From Deinococcus aestuarii (lineage in GTDB: Bacteria > Deinococcota > Deinococci > Deinococcales > Deinococcaceae), in assembly GCF_018863415.1 (NCBI RefSeq), contig NZ_JAHKSN010000004.1, positions 137,501-201,500 of the forward strand: a stretch of DNA of 64,000 nt, in the 5' to 3' direction. Within the stretch, counting starts at the first letter, position 1. The number at the start of each line of letters is the position of its first letter. The notes beneath the pieces are model-generated. The model searched no databases. It was given only the letters and a program-made list of their open reading frames with translations, and was not told the DNA's origin. Positions 33,124 to 49,886 of this stretch are shown here, piece after piece. Both the position numbers and the translations under genes were made by a program.

Positions 33124-33381
33124 ATGACCGACGACCGCCGAGATACCTACAACACGCCCGTAGACACCGAGGGCACGACCGGCGAGGGCGGCAACGACCT
33201 GGCGGACGAGCCCGGCAACAACGCTGCCCCAAGCCTCGACACCACGCTCGACACCTCCCGCACCGGGGGGATGGGCGGCATGGCGGGCACGCTGGGGATG
33301 GACGGCGGCGGGGGCAACACTGACTCCACCGACACGGACATGGCGGGCGACAACCGGACCACCGACGTGACCGACCTCTAG
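33124..33381 (+). CDS. Acidic, Gly/Thr/Asp-rich disordered protein
   Basis: An 85-residue, low-complexity protein made almost entirely of D, T, G, N and M with no hydrophobic core (for example TGGMGGMAGTLGMDGGGG). It should be intrinsically disordered. A GGGAGG ribosome-binding site nine bases before the ATG supports real translation. No family is recognised. Such hydrophilic proteins are often linked to desiccation or stress tolerance in Deinococcus, but nothing in this sequence proves that. Its stop overlaps the stop of the convergent membrane protein by four bases. Confidence 0.6.
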   Translation: MTDDRRDTYNTPVDTEGTTGEGGNDLADEPGNNAAPSLDTTLDTSRTGGMGGMAGTLGMDGGGGNTDSTDTDMAGDNRTTDVTDL

Positions 33382-33812
33382 CTCTCGCCGCGCTCGGGGC
33401 GGATTCTCCACGCCTGCCGGGCCACCAGGGCGACGAGCACCACGCCGATGAGATGGCCGGGGGGATGTTGGGCGGCGAAGGCGAAGGCGAGGTCGGCGAC
33501 GGCAATCGACACCGACAGGATGAATCCGGCCAGCGGCACGCGGCTCTCGTGCGGGGTGTCGTACATGGCGATGCGGGGCTGGGGATCGCCCATCGCGTCG
33601 CGGGCCTCGGCGTAGCGGATCAGGGTCAGGACGCCGTACACGAGGAGCAGCCCGGCGAGAAGGATCAGGATCAGGCCCTCGTAGCGCCCGGCGGAGGCGT
33701 AGTCGAGCGCCCCGAACGTGAAGTGCCACAGGGACGCGGAGATGGACAGCAGCGCCAGGCCCAGCATGGCGGGCGTGCTGTAGTTGGGGGGCGCACCGAG
33801 CGGCGAGGCCAT
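33378..33812 (-). CDS. Four-helix integral membrane protein of unknown function
   Basis: A 144-residue protein with four predicted membrane helices: about residues 18-35 (LALLSISASLWHFTFGAL), 46-64 (LILILLAGLLLVYGVLTLI), 96-113 (FILSVSIAVADLAFAFAA) and 120-135 (LIGVVLVALVARQAW). A soluble loop with AEARDAMGDPQPRIAMYD separates helices 2 and 3. No family is recognised. ATG 33812 is chosen because the membrane topology starts shortly after it; a TACCGT box and a short AAGGGT ribosome-binding stretch lie upstream. Confidence 0.65.
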   Translation of the reverse strand: MASPLGAPPNYSTPAMLGLALLSISASLWHFTFGALDYASAGRYEGLILILLAGLLLVYGVLTLIRYAEARDAMGDPQPRIAMYDTPHESRVPLAGFILSVSIAVADLAFAFAAQHPPGHLIGVVLVALVARQAWRIRPERGES

Positions 33813-33938
33813 AGGGTGACCCTTACGGTAAGCCCGACCGGGGGGCACGAAACGTGGGGGCGGCTGGAAAAGGCGGGCGGCCCCCCACCCCTTCCTCTAA
33901 ATGTTCGCCCGCGTATCCGGAGGTATGGGCGCGCGTGG

Positions 33939-34205
33939 TAGACTCCTCTTGCTGCCGGGCGACAGGACAGCGCCCCCACCTTTCCCCTCTCCCCTTGTGA
34001 GCAGGCGGGCGGGCTGGGCGCCGCCCGAGACACGCGACTTTCCCCGACCCGTGGGTGAGAGGCACGCCGGGAGTGACCGTTTTCGCCGCGACCCTGCAAG
34101 GGTGCAAAGAGGCAACCCGCAGAGGCCTGCGCGACCCCATCCAGAAACGGTGACTTTCTGCGTCCTACACGAGAACATCCCACGGGGGTCCTGACCAGGT
34201 GAGGA
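33939..34205 (+). other. Long candidate 5' leader of the RNase R gene
   Basis: The 393 bases between 33812 and 34206 contain no convincing gene. A TAGACT box at 33939-33944 could start a leader of about 255 bases. Short hairpins are visible, such as CCCTGCAAGGG and GGGT-gcaaagaggc-AACCC around 34090-34125, and an AGGTGAGG ribosome-binding site ends just before the ATG. No known riboswitch class is recognised. Confidence 0.3.
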
Positions 34206-38099
<3,894 letters not shown>

Positions 38100-38157
38100 G
38101 GCGAGGGAGGTTTATTCAACGGGGCGGGTCAGGGGGGAACCTCTGGCTCGCCTTTTT
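38100..38157 (+). terminator. Terminator of rnr
   Basis: GGCGAG (38100-38105) and GGAGGTT (38106-38112) pair with AACCTCT (38138-38144) and CTCGCC (38147-38152), followed by five T. It is a two-segment stem with a large loop. Confidence 0.7.
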
Positions 38158-38199
38158 GGTTGAGGGTGGGGCCGCGCAGGCATAAAAACTCCTCCCCTT

Positions 38200-38260
38200 G
38201 ACTCGTAGAGCTGCTGGCAGAGGGGGGAGGCCGGGTGGGGGTGAAGCGGGCAGGGCGCCA
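38200..38260. repeat. Dispersed repeat B, copy 1
   Basis: GACTCGTAGAGCTGCTGGCAGAG followed by GCCGGGTGGGGGTGAA and CGGGCAGGGC recurs with small differences at 55862-55912. It lies immediately upstream of a copy of repeat A, and together they fill the rnr-App1 intergenic region. Confidence 0.75.
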
Positions 38261-38304
38261 CAAGGCCAGCAGGAAGGGGAAGGCATCTTCTTGTCGGTAG
38301 AAGT

Positions 38305-38356
38305 GGTCACACGCCCCCTCACCCCGGCCCTCTCCCGCAGGGGGAGAGGGAGAAAA
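38305..38356. repeat. Dispersed repeat A, copy 2
   Basis: This copy (GGTCACACGCCCCCTCACCCCGG...GGGAGAGGGAGAAAA) matches the reverse complement of 26658-26710 over about 50 bases with very few differences, including flanking bases outside the palindrome. Confidence 0.8.
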
Positions 38357-38360
38357 ACTT

Positions 38361-39464
<1,104 letters not shown>

Positions 39465-39473
39465 CTGGGCGTC

Positions 39474-39479
39474 AGTCTA
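39474..39479 (-). promoter_or_regulatory. -10 box (TAGACT) of the App1-like gene
   Basis: TAGACT on the minus strand is nine bases before the ATG at 39464, giving a leader of zero to a few bases. Confidence 0.55.
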
Positions 39480-39565
39480 CGCACCGCAGGCGGGGACCGG
39501 AGTGGGGCGGGCTGAAGGGAACGCTGAGGGATGGCCCCCACCGCCTGGGCGACGCAGGGGGCGGG

Positions 39566-40890
39566 CTACCCGTCACGCCGCAGCGGCAGCACGACAGTGA
39601 ACCTGGCCCCACCGAGGGGGGACGCGCCCGTGCTCGCCTGTCCGCCGTGGGCGAGGGTCAGCGCCCGCACGATGGCGAGCCCCAGGCCGCTGCCCCCCGT
39701 GTCCCGCGCCCGGCTCTCGTCCAGCCGCGTGAAGCGCGTGAACACCTGCTCGCGGCTCTCCTCCGGGATGCCGGGCCCGTCGTCGTCCACATGCAATCGG
39801 GCCGCTGTCCCGTCCACTTCCACACACACGGCCACCTCAGACCGGGCGTGCCGCAGGGCGTTCTCCACGAGGTTCGCCGCCACCTGCCGCATCCGGTCCG
39901 GGTCAGCTATAAGGAGGGCAGGTTGACTCTGAAGAGTGAGCGTCACGCCCCGCGCCCCCGCCCGGTCCCCGAGGTCGCGCACCACCTGTCCGGCGAGGTC
40001 CGAAAGATCCACCTCCCGCGTGTGCAGGCCCAGCCGCCCCGCGTCCGCCAGGGTCAGCGTCCGCAGGTCCCCGACCAGCCGGGTCAGGAGCTGCGTCTGG
40101 GTGCTCAGCAACGCGACCTGCCCGGGTTCGAGCGGGTACACCCCGTCCTCCAGCGCGTCGAGGCGGGCCTGCATGATGGCGATGGGGGTGCGCAGCTCGT
40201 GGGCGATGTCGGCGACCGCCTGCTGGCGCTCGCGTTCCAGGGTCTGGAGGCTCTGGGCCATCTCGTTGAAGGTGCGGGCGAGGTCGGCCACCTCGCGCTC
40301 GCCGGTCAGGACGGGGGCGCGGGCGGCGAGGTCTCCCCCGGCCAGCCGTGCGGCGGCCTGCGAGACGGCGGTGACGGGCCGCGCCACCCGCCGCGCGAGG
40401 AGCAACCCCAGCGTGGCCGCGACCAGGGCCGCGAGGAGCCCCGCCTGCACCAGGCTCGTCTGCACGTCGCGCACGAAGTCCTGAGAGCGGGGGTTGAGGA
40501 CGGCGGGAAAGGCTCGCTCCGGGCGGCGGCCCGGTTCCTCCTCGCGGCGCCCGTCCGTGACCGTGACCACCCCGCCGCCCGGCAGGGTGACCGTGCCGCT
40601 GACGCCCGGGCTCGACTGGCCGGGCGGCAGGCTCGCCTGGTCCGCGTCGCCGAGGCGAATCTCGGGGACGGGCGGGTTGGGGGCGAGCTGCTGCCCCAGC
40701 CGCTCGGCCTCCTGGCGGGCACGCAGGTAGGCCTGCACCTCGGGGGGCAGCCGGGCCACCTCGCGCCGCACGGCGAGGTTGGAAAACAGAAACATCCCCC
40801 CCACCGCCAGCCCCACCACGAGCAGCATGGCGAGCAGCAGGGTGACGGCCAGGCTCGGCCCCCGCCACCCGGAGCCCGGGGAGGAAGGGT

Positions 40891-40894
<4 letters not shown>
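39566..40894 (-). CDS. Two-component sensor histidine kinase (HAMP-HisKA-HATPase)
   Basis: A 442-residue membrane kinase. Helix TM1 spans about 15-38 and TM2 about 148-168, enclosing an extracytoplasmic sensor loop of about 110 residues with a VSGTVTLPGGGVVTVTDG strand pair. HAMP follows (RRVARPVTAVSQAAARLAGGDL). The phospho-acceptor is His232 in DIAHELRTP, and the ATP site has the N box NLVENALRHA, G1 DDDGPGIP and G2 GGSGLGLAI. The architecture is like BaeS. Its start overlaps the stop of the response regulator gene by four bases, so the pair is made together. The signal is unknown. Confidence 0.9.
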
Positions 40895-41574
<680 letters not shown>

Positions 41575-41580
41575 GATCGT

Positions 41581-41586
41581 ATGGTA
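41581..41586 (-). promoter_or_regulatory. -10 box (TACCAT) of the two-component operon, leaderless
   Basis: TACCAT on the minus strand is six bases before the ATG at 41574. Confidence 0.55.
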
Positions 41587-41738
41587 AGTGCCCCCGGCGA
41601 AGGTTGTGCGAACGCGCCGCCCCTGCCCCGGGGGACTCCGGGCGGCGCAAAGGCGTCTGGCGGCCCGTCCGGGCGTCTTCGACAAACCTTCAAAAAAGGT
41701 GAGCGCGCCGTTCGCGGACTCGGGTCAGGCTGGGGGAC

Positions 41739-43156
<1,418 letters not shown>

Positions 43157-43160
<4 letters not shown>

Positions 43161-44188
43161 ACCGTGCCCTCGCCCTGTCCGCCGCGCTGCTGCTCCCGGC
43201 GGCAACGGCCCAGTCCGCCCTCACGCTCACCCGCGCCGTACAGTCCGCCCTCGCGGGTGGCACCGACGTCCGCACCGCCCAGGCCAACCTCGACAAGGCC
43301 ACCGCCACCAACAAGGCCGCCCAGGCCGACCCCAGCACCCTCGCCGCCGCCAAGCTCTCCGCCCAGAACACCCAGGCGCTCGCCCGGGTCGGGCTCCGGG
43401 CCGCCCGGCTCTCCACGCTTCAGAGCACCGTCAACGCCTACACGGCGCTGCTGGAAGCACAGGAGAACGTCGAACTCCAGGCCCTCCAGGTGCAGGTCGA
43501 CCAGAAGGCCCTCCAGGTCGCGCGGGTCAAGCTCAGCGTGAGCAACGCCACCCCCCTCGACGTGCAGCGCGCCCAGAACACCCTGGCGGGCAGCACCGAG
43601 GACCTCGCCGACGCCCGCGCCCAGGTCAACCTCGCCTCCGCCCGCCTCGCCACCCTGACGGGGCTTTCCGGCGGTGTGCGGGCAGCGGGACCGCCGAACG
43701 TCCCCCCCCTCAAGACCAGCCTCGCCTCGCTGCGCACCGGGCTCAACACGAACCTGACGGGGGTGGTGAGCGCCGGGCAGGCGGTCTCCGAGGCGCAACT
43801 GGCCGTCCGGTTGGCGGACAACGACTTCACCCCGGCGCGCACGCTGGCCGACGCGCGCACCACCCTGGCGAACGCCGGGCGGAGCCTCGACGCGGCGCAG
43901 AAGAACGCCCAGACGACGCTGGCGGGCGCGTACCAGACGGCCCAGAACGCGGCGGCGCAGCTTGGGGTGGCGCAAAGCCGCGAGGCCGCCGCGCAGAGGA
44001 GCTACACCCAGGACGCGGCGCGGCTCAGGAGCGGGACGATCAGCGCGGTGACGCTTCAGGAGACGCAACTCGCGCTCAAGCAGGCCCGCTTCGCCCGCCT
44101 CCAGGCGCAGGACGCGGTGCTCGAAGCCCTCGCCGCCCTCTCCGTCGCCGCCGGACAGAACCTCTCCGGCCTCGGCGGCACGCTCTAG
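43157..44188 (+). CDS. Second, shorter TolC-like protein
   Basis: A 343-residue exported protein with a signal peptide (NRALALSAALLLPAATAQ). The mature part is again long Ala/Gln/Leu-rich coiled helices (NVELQALQVQVDQKALQVARVKLSVSNATPLDVQRAQNTL), in which the NATPLDVQRAQ pattern is the second-helix signature of the TolC family. It is about 130 residues shorter than its neighbour and lacks its Thr-rich region. GTG start, coupled to the upstream gene by a 4-base overlap. It could pair with the upstream protein in a mixed channel or be a periplasmic coiled-coil partner. Confidence 0.8.
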
Positions 44189-44196
44189 CCGAAGGA

Positions 44197-44239
44197 AAGG
44201 GGGCGGGGAGGCCAGCGCGTCCGGCCTCCCCGCCCCCTT
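44197..44239. terminator. Strong 17-bp hairpin after the TolC-like genes
   Basis: AAGGGGGCGGGGAGGCC (44197-44213) pairs perfectly with GGCCTCCCCGCCCCCTT (44223-44239) around a 9-base loop. There is no T-run, but its strength and place between convergent genes suggest it stops both transcripts. Confidence 0.65.
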
Positions 44240-44243
44240 CCGT

Positions 44244-44399
44244 CTATCCGAGGCCCGGCAGGACCCACCTGATCAGGCTCAGCGTTCCGAGGATCAGGGC
44301 CCGGGCGCGGGCGAGCGCCCCGGCCCAGGGCGTCCCCCTGACCGCCCACCATAGACCGAACCCGGCGGCGACGGCCTGCCAGAATGTCAGCGCCCGCAC
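44244..44399 (-). CDS. Possible small hydrophobic protein downstream of prs
   Basis: An open frame for 51 residues begins with GTG ten bases after the prs stop and encodes two hydrophobic stretches (LTFWQAVAAGFGLWWAV and ALILGTLSLIRWVLPGL) separated by an Arg/Ala segment. This would make a small two-pass or peripheral membrane protein. GGAGG directly abuts the GTG, so the ribosome-binding spacing is poor, although AGGG lies seven bases upstream. It fills the gap up to the strong hairpin. Support is limited to position and composition. Confidence 0.35.
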   Translation of the reverse strand: MRALTFWQAVAAGFGLWWAVRGTPWAGALARARALILGTLSLIRWVLPGLG

Positions 44400-44409
44400 C
44401 CTCCGGCCC

Positions 44410-45408
44410 TCACTCGAAGAGGGTGCTCACGCTCTGACCGACGTGGATATTGGTGATGGCGTCGGCGAAGAGGGGGGCGACGTCGAGGACGGCGAGCTTG
44501 CCGTTCGAGGCGGCGATCTTCTCCGGCGAGACGTAGACGGTGTTCGTGCTGGCGACCTGGGTCACGTCGAGGGCGGCGATGCGCTCGATGGCGGGGCCGG
44601 TGTACACGCCGTGGGTGACGGCGACGTACACGTCCCGGGCACCGAGGCTGCGGGCGATGTTCACCGTCTCGACGAGGCTCCCGGCGGTGCTGATCTCGTC
44701 GTCCACGATAAAAACCGTCTTGCCCTCCACGTCGCCGATCAATGCGCGGGGGCGGACCTCGGTGTCGGAAAGCCTTTCTTTGTCGATCATGGCGAGGCCG
44801 GAATTCAATCGGCGGGCGATCTGCGAGGCCCGCTTGATGCTGCCCGCGTCGGGGGCGAGCACCACGCCCTCGTGGGCGTTCGGGACGCAGGAGCGGAAGT
44901 GTGCGCTGAGCACCCGGTCGGCGGAGAGGTGATCGACGGGCACCTTGAAAAAGCCGTGGACCTGCGGCGAGTGCAGGGTCATGGTGAGCACGCGGTCCGC
45001 GCCCGCCTCCTGAAGGATGTCGGCGACCAGCCGCCCGGCGATGGAGATGCGCGGGCTGTCCTTTTTGTCGCTGCGGGCGTAGGAGAAGTACGGGATCACG
45101 GCCGTGACCCGCCCCGCCGAGGCGCTCTTGGCCGCGTCTATCAGGAGCAGCAGTTCCATGATCGAGTCGCTGACGGGGGTGGAAAAGGTCTGCACGATGA
45201 ACACGTCCCCCTCGCGCAGCGACTCCTCGTAATGGACGATCAGGTTGTCGTTCGTGAACTTCTCGGTCTTGCTGTGGCCGAGCGGCACGCCGAGGTTGTC
45301 GCAGATCGCCTGCGCGAGGGGGCAGTTGCTCTGGCCCGAAAAGACGAGCAGCGGCTGGCGGCGGCTGGAGGCCAGCCGCTCGGAAGGGGCGCGGTGGGGC
45401 ACGGTCAC
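44410..45408 (-). CDS. prs: Ribose-phosphate pyrophosphokinase (PRPP synthetase)
   Basis: A 332-residue class I enzyme that makes phosphoribosyl pyrophosphate from ribose 5-phosphate and ATP for nucleotide, His and Trp synthesis. [21 protein letters not shown], the flexible-loop/ATP region [11 protein letters not shown], the [16 protein letters not shown] segment and the PRPP-binding loop [13 protein letters not shown] are all intact. I start it at GTG 45408 because GGAGG lies ten bases upstream and the family begins soon after; GTG 45402 is also possible. The in-frame extension further upstream is not family sequence. Confidence 0.93.
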   Translation of the reverse strand: MTVPHRAPSERLASSRRQPLLVFSGQSNCPLAQAICDNLGVPLGHSKTEKFTNDNLIVHYEESLREGDVFIVQTFSTPVSDSIMELLLLIDAAKSASAGRVTAVIPYFSYARSDKKDSPRISIAGRLVADILQEAGADRVLTMTLHSPQVHGFFKVPVDHLSADRVLSAHFRSCVPNAHEGVVLAPDAGSIKRASQIARRLNSGLAMIDKERLSDTEVRPRALIGDVEGKTVFIVDDEISTAGSLVETVNIARSLGARDVYVAVTHGVYTGPAIERIAALDVTQVASTNTVYVSPEKIAASNGKLAVLDVAPLFADAITNIHVGQSVSTLFE

Positions 45409-45493
45409 GGTGGGGAAACCTCCGGGAAAGGGGAGCGGGGGCCGGGCAAGACCACCGGGAAGGAAAAACTCAGCGTTGCAAACGTCCGCAGGA

Positions 45494-45499
45494 AGCATA
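45494..45499 (-). promoter_or_regulatory. Candidate -10 box (TATGCT) of prs
   Basis: TATGCT on the minus strand would give prs a leader of about 80 bases, which contains the GGAGG ribosome-binding site. No good -35 is seen. Confidence 0.4.
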
Positions 45500-45617
45500 C
45501 CCGGACTGTCAGGGACCTTACAGCCCCGGGCTCGTCCCCCGTCCGGGAACAACGGTTCCCCCAAAGAAGAGAGGCGCGGCCTCCCTCGCCACGCCCCTCC
45601 CCCGTCCTCCGGAGCCC

Positions 45618-46742
<1,125 letters not shown>

Positions 46743-46870
46743 AGGTTTGTTGTCGCCGGACACGCAGCACCCGGCCTCCACTCCCCAGGTTAACATGACC
46801 GGACTCAAGAAACGTGGGTGTCCTAGAAGTGTGGGGGGGAAGCCGGGGGCCGCCGGGCGGGCCGAGCGGG

Positions 46871-46876
46871 TACGCT
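46871..46876 (+). promoter_or_regulatory. -10 box (TACGCT) of the 45-residue membrane protein gene, leaderless
   Basis: TACGCT is six bases before the ATG at 46883. Confidence 0.55.
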
Positions 46877-46882
46877 GGGGGC

Positions 46883-47020
46883 ATGATCACCTACCGGCGG
46901 CAAAACGCCCTGACCCCCGAGAAGGACGCCGAGATCACCGTGAACCTCACGCCGCTGCTGCTGTTCGCCGTGGGCTTCGTGGTCGTGCGCGCCGTGCTGC
47001 GCAGCGTGCGGGCGAATTAG
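46883..47020 (+). CDS. Small single-pass membrane protein
   Basis: A 45-residue protein with a polar N-terminus ([21 protein letters not shown]) and one hydrophobic helix ([17 protein letters not shown], residues 23-39) ending in basic residues, so probably N-out/C-in or anchored at the inner membrane. A TACGCT box six bases before the ATG supports leaderless expression. It is followed after 13 bases by a 138-residue soluble protein on the same strand, which suggests a two-gene unit. No family is recognised. Confidence 0.6.
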   Translation: MITYRRQNALTPEKDAEITVNLTPLLLFAVGFVVVRAVLRSVRAN

Positions 47021-47033
47021 GTCCCCGCCTTCC

Positions 47034-47450
47034 ATGAGCGACCCTTCCGGGCAGTTCAAGAGCCTCAGCAGCGGGCGCCTGGTCGTCCCGGGCTGGACGG
47101 GCCTCATCCCCGGCCTGCCCGACGCCGTGGAGATTGGGTTCGACCTCGGCCCGCACGACCTCACCCGCGAGTATGCCTGTCTGCTCGTGGAGTACTGGGC
47201 GACCCCCGAGGACCTGACCCTCCAGAGCGTCCTGCCCGTGCGGGCCTTCGCCGCCGCGCCGGAGGGCTGGTGCGTGTTCGTGCCCGCGCGGGGCCGCGTG
47301 CTCGTGCGCGCCCTCGACCCGCAGCCCAACCCGCCCGCGCTGGCGAGCCACTGGCTGAACATCGACCCGCGCACGCCCGAGGGGACGGTGGTGACGGTGG
47401 CGGTGAGCCTGCCCCTCTCCCCCGGGCGGAACCCGTTGCCCGGCGGCTGA
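47034..47450 (+). CDS. Conserved hypothetical protein
   Basis: A 138-residue soluble protein rich in Pro, Val and Leu, with strand-like segments (AVEIGFDLG, ACLLVEYWATP, GWCVFVPARGRVLVRALD) that suggest an all-beta fold. It has no signal peptide, membrane helix or conserved active-site pattern that I recognise. No ribosome-binding site is visible; it starts 13 bases after the stop of the small membrane protein and is probably read from the same mRNA. Convergent with the subtilase gene (4-base gap). Function is unknown. Confidence 0.6.
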   Translation: MSDPSGQFKSLSSGRLVVPGWTGLIPGLPDAVEIGFDLGPHDLTREYACLLVEYWATPEDLTLQSVLPVRAFAAAPEGWCVFVPARGRVLVRALDPQPNPPALASHWLNIDPRTPEGTVVTVAVSLPLSPGRNPLPGG

Positions 47451-47454
47451 GGAC

Positions 47455-48660
47455 CTACCGCGCCCGCGCCGCCGCCAGCGAGGAGCGCACCGCCGCCTCG
47501 GCGTTGAGGGTGCCGACGCCGCAGGTCTTGCGGGGGTCGAGGGGGTCGCAGCGTCCGCCCGGAAAGGGGGTGGCGGTGCGGGTGAGGAGCTCGCGCACCC
47601 CGGCGGGGCTCAGGCCCGGCTTCAGGCCGAAGAGGAGGCTGGCGACCCCCGCCACCTGGGGGGCCGCGAAACTCGTGCCGTCGGGATCGCGCTCGCCACC
47701 GGGGCCGCTGACGCTGCTCGCCACGACGCCGTGGCCGGGCTCCCCACCGGGCGCGGCGAGGGCCACGCTGGCGCCCCAGTTCGCGTAGGCGGGCCGCTGT
47801 CCCGTCACGGTCACGCTCGTCACCGTCAGGACGTTCCGGCATCCGGCGGGCGTGTAGCCCCGCGCGTCCGCCCCGTCGTTCGCCGCCCCCGCCACCACGA
47901 GCGCTCCCCGCGCGGTCACGGCGTCGAGGGCCGCCTGGACGCGGGGGTCGCACCCGGTCAGCGGAACGAAGTCGGCGAAGAGGCTGAGGTTGAGCACCCG
48001 CGCCGGGTTGGGGTTGGCGGGCACGCCGGAGACCGGGAGGCCCGCCGCCCAGCGCAGGGCGTCCGCGAGGTCCTGGGGGTCGATCAGGCCGTCCACCCCC
48101 GCCACCCGCACCTGCACGATCCGGGCCTGCGGGTTGAGGCCCGCCATCCCGCGCCCGTCGTGCGCCGCCGCGATCAGGTTGGCGACGACCTCGGCGTGGT
48201 AGGCGAACGGGCCCGCCCCGCTCGCGTCGCGGTCGCGCCCGTCGCCGTCCCCGGAGCGCGCGGGGTCGGACACGAAGTCGTACCCGTTCACCAGCCGCCC
48301 GGCGAGTTCGGGGCTCCGGACGAAGCCGGTATCGAGCACCGCGACCGTGACCGGGGCGCCCCGCCGACCCCCCAGCAGCGCCCACGCGCCCGACGCCCGG
48401 ATCGCCTCCAGGTTCCACTGCCGCGCGAACAGAGGATCGGCGGGGCGGTAGAGCGTGGGGACCACTGGGGAGGTCGTGGGCGGGGCCGTGAGGGGCAGGA
48501 GCGGTGGGGCGGGCGGTGCGGGGGTGGGGACGGGCTGGAGTTCAGGCAGGCTTGTCGCGCCGGGAGAGAGAGGCAGGGCGGGAATCGGGACGACCCGGGG
48601 CGCGGCGGCGGCCATCCCCACCAGGGCGCCCGTCAGCAGCAGGGAGCGCAGAAAGGTCAC
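47455..48660 (-). CDS. Secreted subtilisin-like serine peptidase (S8)
   Basis: A 401-residue exported protease: signal peptide ([17 protein letters not shown]), a Pro-rich stretch of about 50 residues in place of a normal propeptide, then a subtilase domain. The triad is Asp in VAVLDTGF, His in [12 protein letters not shown] (the usual HGTxVAG is changed to HAEVVAN) and Ser in [11 protein letters not shown], with the oxyanion Asn in AGAANDG. Cysteines in TGCDPRV, AGCRN and [13 protein letters not shown] suggest disulfides. The GTG start is supported by CAGACT six bases upstream and by the signal peptide. The changed His motif may alter specificity. Confidence 0.87.
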   Translation of the reverse strand: MTFLRSLLLTGALVGMAAAAPRVVPIPALPLSPGATSLPELQPVPTPAPPAPPLLPLTAPPTTSPVVPTLYRPADPLFARQWNLEAIRASGAWALLGGRRGAPVTVAVLDTGFVRSPELAGRLVNGYDFVSDPARSGDGDGRDRDASGAGPFAYHAEVVANLIAAAHDGRGMAGLNPQARIVQVRVAGVDGLIDPQDLADALRWAAGLPVSGVPANPNPARVLNLSLFADFVPLTGCDPRVQAALDAVTARGALVVAGAANDGADARGYTPAGCRNVLTVTSVTVTGQRPAYANWGASVALAAPGGEPGHGVVASSVSGPGGERDPDGTSFAAPQVAGVASLLFGLKPGLSPAGVRELLTRTATPFPGGRCDPLDPRKTCGVGTLNAEAAVRSSLAAARAR

Positions 48661-48749
48661 CCGCCCAGTCTGGCGCGGGGCGCTGACCCGGGGCTGAGAG
48701 CGGGATGGTCCCGGGCGGGGAAAGCGGGTGTGTCCCCCCGCCCACCGCG

Positions 48750-48755
48750 TACCAT
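48750..48755 (+). promoter_or_regulatory. -10 box (TACCAT) of the SDR gene, leaderless
   Basis: TACCAT is six bases before the ATG at 48762. Confidence 0.55.
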
Positions 48756-48761
48756 CCTCCC

Positions 48762-49535
48762 ATGACCTCGACCCAGGCAAGGCGGCAAGTCGTCATCCTC
48801 ACGGGCGCGTCGAGCGGCATCGGGCGGGCGACGGCGGAGGAACTCGCCCGGCGCGGGCACACGCTCGTCCTCGCCGCCCGGCGCGAAGGCACCCTGGCGG
48901 CCCTGGCACGCGAACTCGACCCCAGCGGCTCGCGGGTGCTGGCCGTGCCCACCGACGTGACCGACGCCGCCTCCCGCCGCGCGCTGGTCGAGACGGCGCG
49001 GGAGCGTTGCGGCCCCATCGACGTGCTGATCAACAACGCGGGCGTGACCGTCGAGCGCGGCTGGTGGTGGGACGACCCCGACCCCCTGCGGGTGCTGCGG
49101 GTGAATCTGGAGTCCCCCATCGAACTCACCCGGCTGGTGCTGCCTGAGATGCGCTCGCGGGGATCGGGCCACATCGTCAACATCGGCTCGGTGGCGGGGC
49201 GGGCGGCCACCAACGGCCTCTACTCGGCGAGCAAGTTCGGCCTGCGCGGCTTCTCGCTGGCCCTGCGCCGCGAACTTCTGGGCACGGGCGTCACCGTCAG
49301 CCTGATCGCCCCCGGCTTCGTCCGCAGCGAGATGACCCGCGCCGCCCGCCTCCCCATGCCCGGCCCGGGGGTCGTCGCCCGCGCCGTCGCCGACGTGCTG
49401 GAGCGTCCCCGGCGCGAGGTGATCGTCCCGCGCGTCTACCGCCCCCTCGCCTTCCTCGACCACGCCCTGCCCGGGGTGGGGGACTGGGTGGTGCGGCGGA
49501 TCATCCGGCGGCGGTACGCGCACGGGGAGGGGTAG
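48762..49535 (+). CDS. Short-chain dehydrogenase/reductase
   Basis: A 257-residue SDR. The cofactor motif is [10 protein letters not shown] (T-G-x3-G-x-G), with an Arg-Arg pair after strand 2 (AARREG) that favours NADP(H). NNAGVT, the catalytic Ser in IGSVAGRAA, and Y-x3-K in YSASKFG are all intact. The C-terminal part is longer and basic ([15 protein letters not shown]), similar to SDRs of lipid or retinol-like substrates. It is a single-gene unit with a TACCAT box. Substrate is unknown. Confidence 0.88.
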   Translation: MTSTQARRQVVILTGASSGIGRATAEELARRGHTLVLAARREGTLAALARELDPSGSRVLAVPTDVTDAASRRALVETARERCGPIDVLINNAGVTVERGWWWDDPDPLRVLRVNLESPIELTRLVLPEMRSRGSGHIVNIGSVAGRAATNGLYSASKFGLRGFSLALRRELLGTGVTVSLIAPGFVRSEMTRAARLPMPGPGVVARAVADVLERPRREVIVPRVYRPLAFLDHALPGVGDWVVRRIIRRRYAHGEG

Positions 49536-49585
49536 GGGAGGAGCGCGGGGGGTGTGGGGCGGTGAGGGGCGCCGGGGGGACGCTT

Positions 49586-49886
49586 CGTTCACCCCCTCCC
49601 AGCCTCCCCCACAAGGGGGGAGGAGCTAGAAGAGCGGGAGCCTTTGCTCTTTTCAAACCGTCTATCTGGACGCCCCATGAGTAGCCTTGACTGAACGGTC
49701 CTGGCCCACAGCCACGTCGGCTCGCGCAGCGAGACGGTGGGCCCGCGACTGGGACGCAACAAGATCAAACATTCCATCCGGAAAAACCCGACCACCCGCG
49801 CCGTCCGTGTGTCCTTGCCGAGCGCAGCGGAAAGCTCCCCCTGCCCCCTCTGGGGGGAGGGGGCTGGGGGGTGGGGGCAAGCCGAA
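49586..49886. other. Gene-free interval with decayed GC-rich palindromes
   Basis: The 351 bases from 49536 to 49886 hold no convincing gene. Two palindromic GC blocks are visible: CCTCCCAGCCTCCCCC paired with GGGGGGAGGA around 49598-49625, and a G-rich block at 49844-49881 that reads like repeat A on the minus strand (CCCCCACCCCCCAGCCCCCTCCC). A stretch between them (about 49640-49830) is less GC-rich. Confidence 0.45.

Noticed and set aside
33901..34194. 97-codon frame before rnr
   Set aside because: No promoter geometry, no ribosome-binding site and mixed Pro/Arg composition; it is better read as leader or intergenic DNA.
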